In this document: positions 62,519 through 64,000 of the stretch, piece after piece | Layout of the letters: every line of letters starts with the position of its first letter | Position numbering within the stretch: the first letter of the stretch is position 1 | DNA from: Chloroflexi bacterium OHK40 | GTDB lineage: Bacteria; Chloroflexota; Chloroflexia; Chloroflexales; Chloroflexaceae | Direction: 5' to 3' | Assembly: GCA_004367505.1 (NCBI GenBank) | Contig: SFCB01000179.1 | Location: forward strand, 19,526 to 83,525 | Length of the DNA stretch: 64,000 nt | The notes under the pieces: model-generated | Told to the model about the DNA's origin: nothing | The model's input: the letters and a program-made list of their open reading frames with translations, nothing else | Database searches by the model: none | Made by a program: the position numbers and the translations under genes

Positions 62519-63118
62519 ATGCTGCAACTAATTGAAATCCTCGGGATCATCAGCTTCGCCCTGTCGGGAATCATCGAGGCGCGGCGCAAGCACATGGATC
62601 TCGTGGGGGTATACACGGTCGCGCTGATCGCTGCCTTTGGTGGCGGCACCCTGCGCGATCTTTTCCTTGACCGTACACCGCTCTTCTGGGTGGCCAACCC
62701 GGCCTATGCGATTGTCATCCTCATGATGGCCGTGGGAGCCTTCCTTTTTCCCAGCCTGGCCCGCGTGCCGGACCGCGTGTTGCTGCTGCCCGACGCCCTT
62801 GGCCTCGGTCTCTTCAGCATTGCCGGCACTGGCTTCGCCCTCGATGCCGGGGTTGCTCCGTTCATTGCGGCGCTGCTGGGTACAACGACGGGGGTCTTCG
62901 GGGGTGTGATCCGCGATGTGATCGCCAACGAGGTGCCCTTCATCTTTCGGAACAAGTATCTGTACGCAACCGCTGCATTCGCCGGCTGCTGGCTCTACAT
63001 GCTGCTCATGATCATCGGCGTCGAGAAGGGGTTGGCAGTGATCTACGGCATCACGGCGGTGGTGGTGCTTCGTCTCGCAGCCCTTCGCTTTGGTCTGCGG
63101 CTTCCGGGCGGTCATTGA
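62519..63118 (+). CDS. TRIC-type / UPF0126 (YicG) membrane protein (199 aa)
   Basis: Six to seven membrane helices in two homologous halves. The repeat markers are FALSGIIEARRKHMDLVGVYTVALIAAFGGGTLRDL and FALDAGVAPFIAALLGTTTGVFGGVIRDVI, with the conserved Gly-Gly-x-x-Arg-Asp turn in each. Such proteins are prokaryotic relatives of TRIC cation channels. It starts 34 bp after tal, but a functional link is not apparent. Confidence 0.92.
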   Translation: MLQLIEILGIISFALSGIIEARRKHMDLVGVYTVALIAAFGGGTLRDLFLDRTPLFWVANPAYAIVILMMAVGAFLFPSLARVPDRVLLLPDALGLGLFSIAGTGFALDAGVAPFIAALLGTTTGVFGGVIRDVIANEVPFIFRNKYLYATAAFAGCWLYMLLMIIGVEKGLAVIYGITAVVVLRLAALRFGLRLPGGH

Positions 63119-63134
63119 GTGAGCAGCGCGAGGG

Positions 63135-64000
63135 CTAGCTGCCCCGGTTGAAGCGCCCGCCCTGGTTGTTGATCTCGAATGGGGCTTGGCCGTCAGCCGG
63201 CGCCCAGACCGTCTTCACCCGCCCGATCGGGTCGCCAAACGGTCCGCGCAGCAGGAAGCCGCTGCCGTCCAGGCGCTGCCACAAGCCAGCCGCTGGCCGT
63301 CGGGTGTGGGCAGCACGCGGATGAGGCGCCGGCCCACCACCAGCACCCGCGGGAAGCAGCCCGAGGTCTGCCGGCCCACGGTCGGCACCAGGATGAAGTC
63401 GCCCGACGGCGATCAGGACTCGGGCAGGAAGGTGATGGCCGGCGCGCTGGAGCGATCGTCGGAGGCCAGGGGCTCGCCCGGCCCGCCCGCGCGCGGCACG
63501 GTGTAGATGCCGCCGGACGCCTGGCCCGCAAGCGTGCCCGGTAGAAGGCCAGACGCGCGCCGTCGGGCGACCAGCTCAGGTTCATGAGCTGCTGCGACGA
63601 GCGATGCAGCTCGCACCGGTTCGCGCCCGTCCTGTCGGCGACACGTAGGTGGTAGCCGTCCGGCATCTGGAGCACGCAGGCCAGCGCGTGGCTGCCGGGG
63701 GCCGTGCTGAAGGCGGTGATTGTACCGCTGCCGCGCTCGTCCACCAGCGGCACCTGGCTCAGCTCGTTGACCTGCTGGAGTGCTGGCGCCAGTTCGACTA
63801 CATGTCAATGCGCGTCAACCGCGCCGTCAACGATGAAGCCGGACATCCCGGTCGAAGCCACCGCCAAACGGGCCGATTGGACAAGGCTCAAGCGTTGGAT
63901 ACCGAGCTGAGGCTTGTCCTGCGCGTCATCGATAAAGAGCCTCAGCGCCTGGCTAGCGATGATCCGGCTCGCGGTCGGCAGCGATTCGACAGGCAAGCTA
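63135..64000 (-). pseudogene. frameshifted beta-propeller (TolB/WD40-like) protein, open at right edge
   Basis: Minus-strand pieces join across frames: LPTASRIIASQALRLFIDD...LAVASTGMSGFIVDG at the edge, ITAFSTAPGSHALACVLQMPDGYHLRV and NLSWSPDGARLAFYRA, then GGIYTVPRAGGPGEPLASDDRSSAPAITFLPES, SPSGDFILVPTVG..., and finally GRVKTVWAPADGQAPFEINNQGGRFNRGS with TAG at 63135-63137. WSPDGARLAF is the TolB-propeller signature. At least three frameshifts are needed, so it is broken as sequenced. The gene begins outside the window. Confidence 0.6.

Overview
The window is GC-rich bacterial DNA, most probably from Chloroflexota. The clearest pointer is the secreted protein at 33.6-35.5 kb, whose C-terminus carries the FGLPI...FERA-type repeats that are widespread in that phylum. 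The HTH / NB-ARC-like ATPase / TPR regulator at 46.5-48.9 kb, the HEATH-type metallopeptidase (DUF2342-like) and the general gene mix agree with this. The phylum call is an inference from protein style, not from rRNA; no rRNA gene is present.

Left part (1-27.4 kb) is an accessory region with two blocks. Block A (1-11.7 kb) is a tightly overlapping plus-strand operon: the truncated 3' end of a DUF2325-like gene, three unrecognised proteins (one coiled-coil), and a 1822-residue DEAH helicase with several zinc-knuckle motifs and a C-terminal DUF1998-type cysteine cluster. This helicase architecture is known from the defence systems Druantia (DruE) and DISARM, and possibly DpdJ. Block B (12.4-27.4 kb) looks like a Dpd-type 7-deazaguanine DNA-modification island. 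It holds candidates for DpdG, DpdH and DpdI, two different DpdA-like (tRNA-guanine-transglycosylase-fold) enzymes, a small XRE regulator, a broken endonuclease III homologue, a YaaA-like protein (DpdC candidate), a nucleoside 2-deoxyribosyltransferase, and a preQ0 supply operon (queC, a VUT/YhhQ-type transporter, DUF366). No DpdB-like ATPase, QueD, QueE or FolE is seen in the window. Among these genes lie clearly decayed ones: an ORF with two in-frame TAG codons, a frameshifted glycosylase, a D-threonine-aldolase-like pseudogene and a YvlD-like gene with an in-frame TGA.

Middle part (28-49 kb) is mostly ordinary chromosome: a phytoene-desaturase-like oxidoreductase, an FAH-family hydrolase, NAD-dependent DNA ligase (ligA), secreted poly-Asp and DUF3574 proteins, a metallopeptidase, an ABC-2 exporter (second permease frameshifted), tRNA-Ile and tRNA-Ala with a consensus promoter and a terminator, a LysR / aldo-keto reductase pair, an SDR gene cut by a truncated IS3-family transposase, lactate permease, a P-type ATPase remnant and a large regulator.

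Right part (49.2-62.5 kb) is a coherent plus-strand sugar-acid operon: MFS transporter, beta-glucuronidase, a cytidylate-kinase-like protein, glucuronate isomerase, SDR fructuronate reductase, a LarA-superfamily protein, 6-phosphogluconate dehydrogenase, an FGGY kinase, transketolase and transaldolase. Read together, these genes imply a route from glucuronides through glucuronate, fructuronate, mannonate and gluconate to 6-phosphogluconate and the pentose-phosphate pathway, using a C2 epimerase in place of mannonate dehydratase. The window ends with a TRIC-family membrane protein and a frameshifted beta-propeller remnant.

Inactivating changes are frequent across the window. Without reads I cannot tell real gene decay from assembly error.
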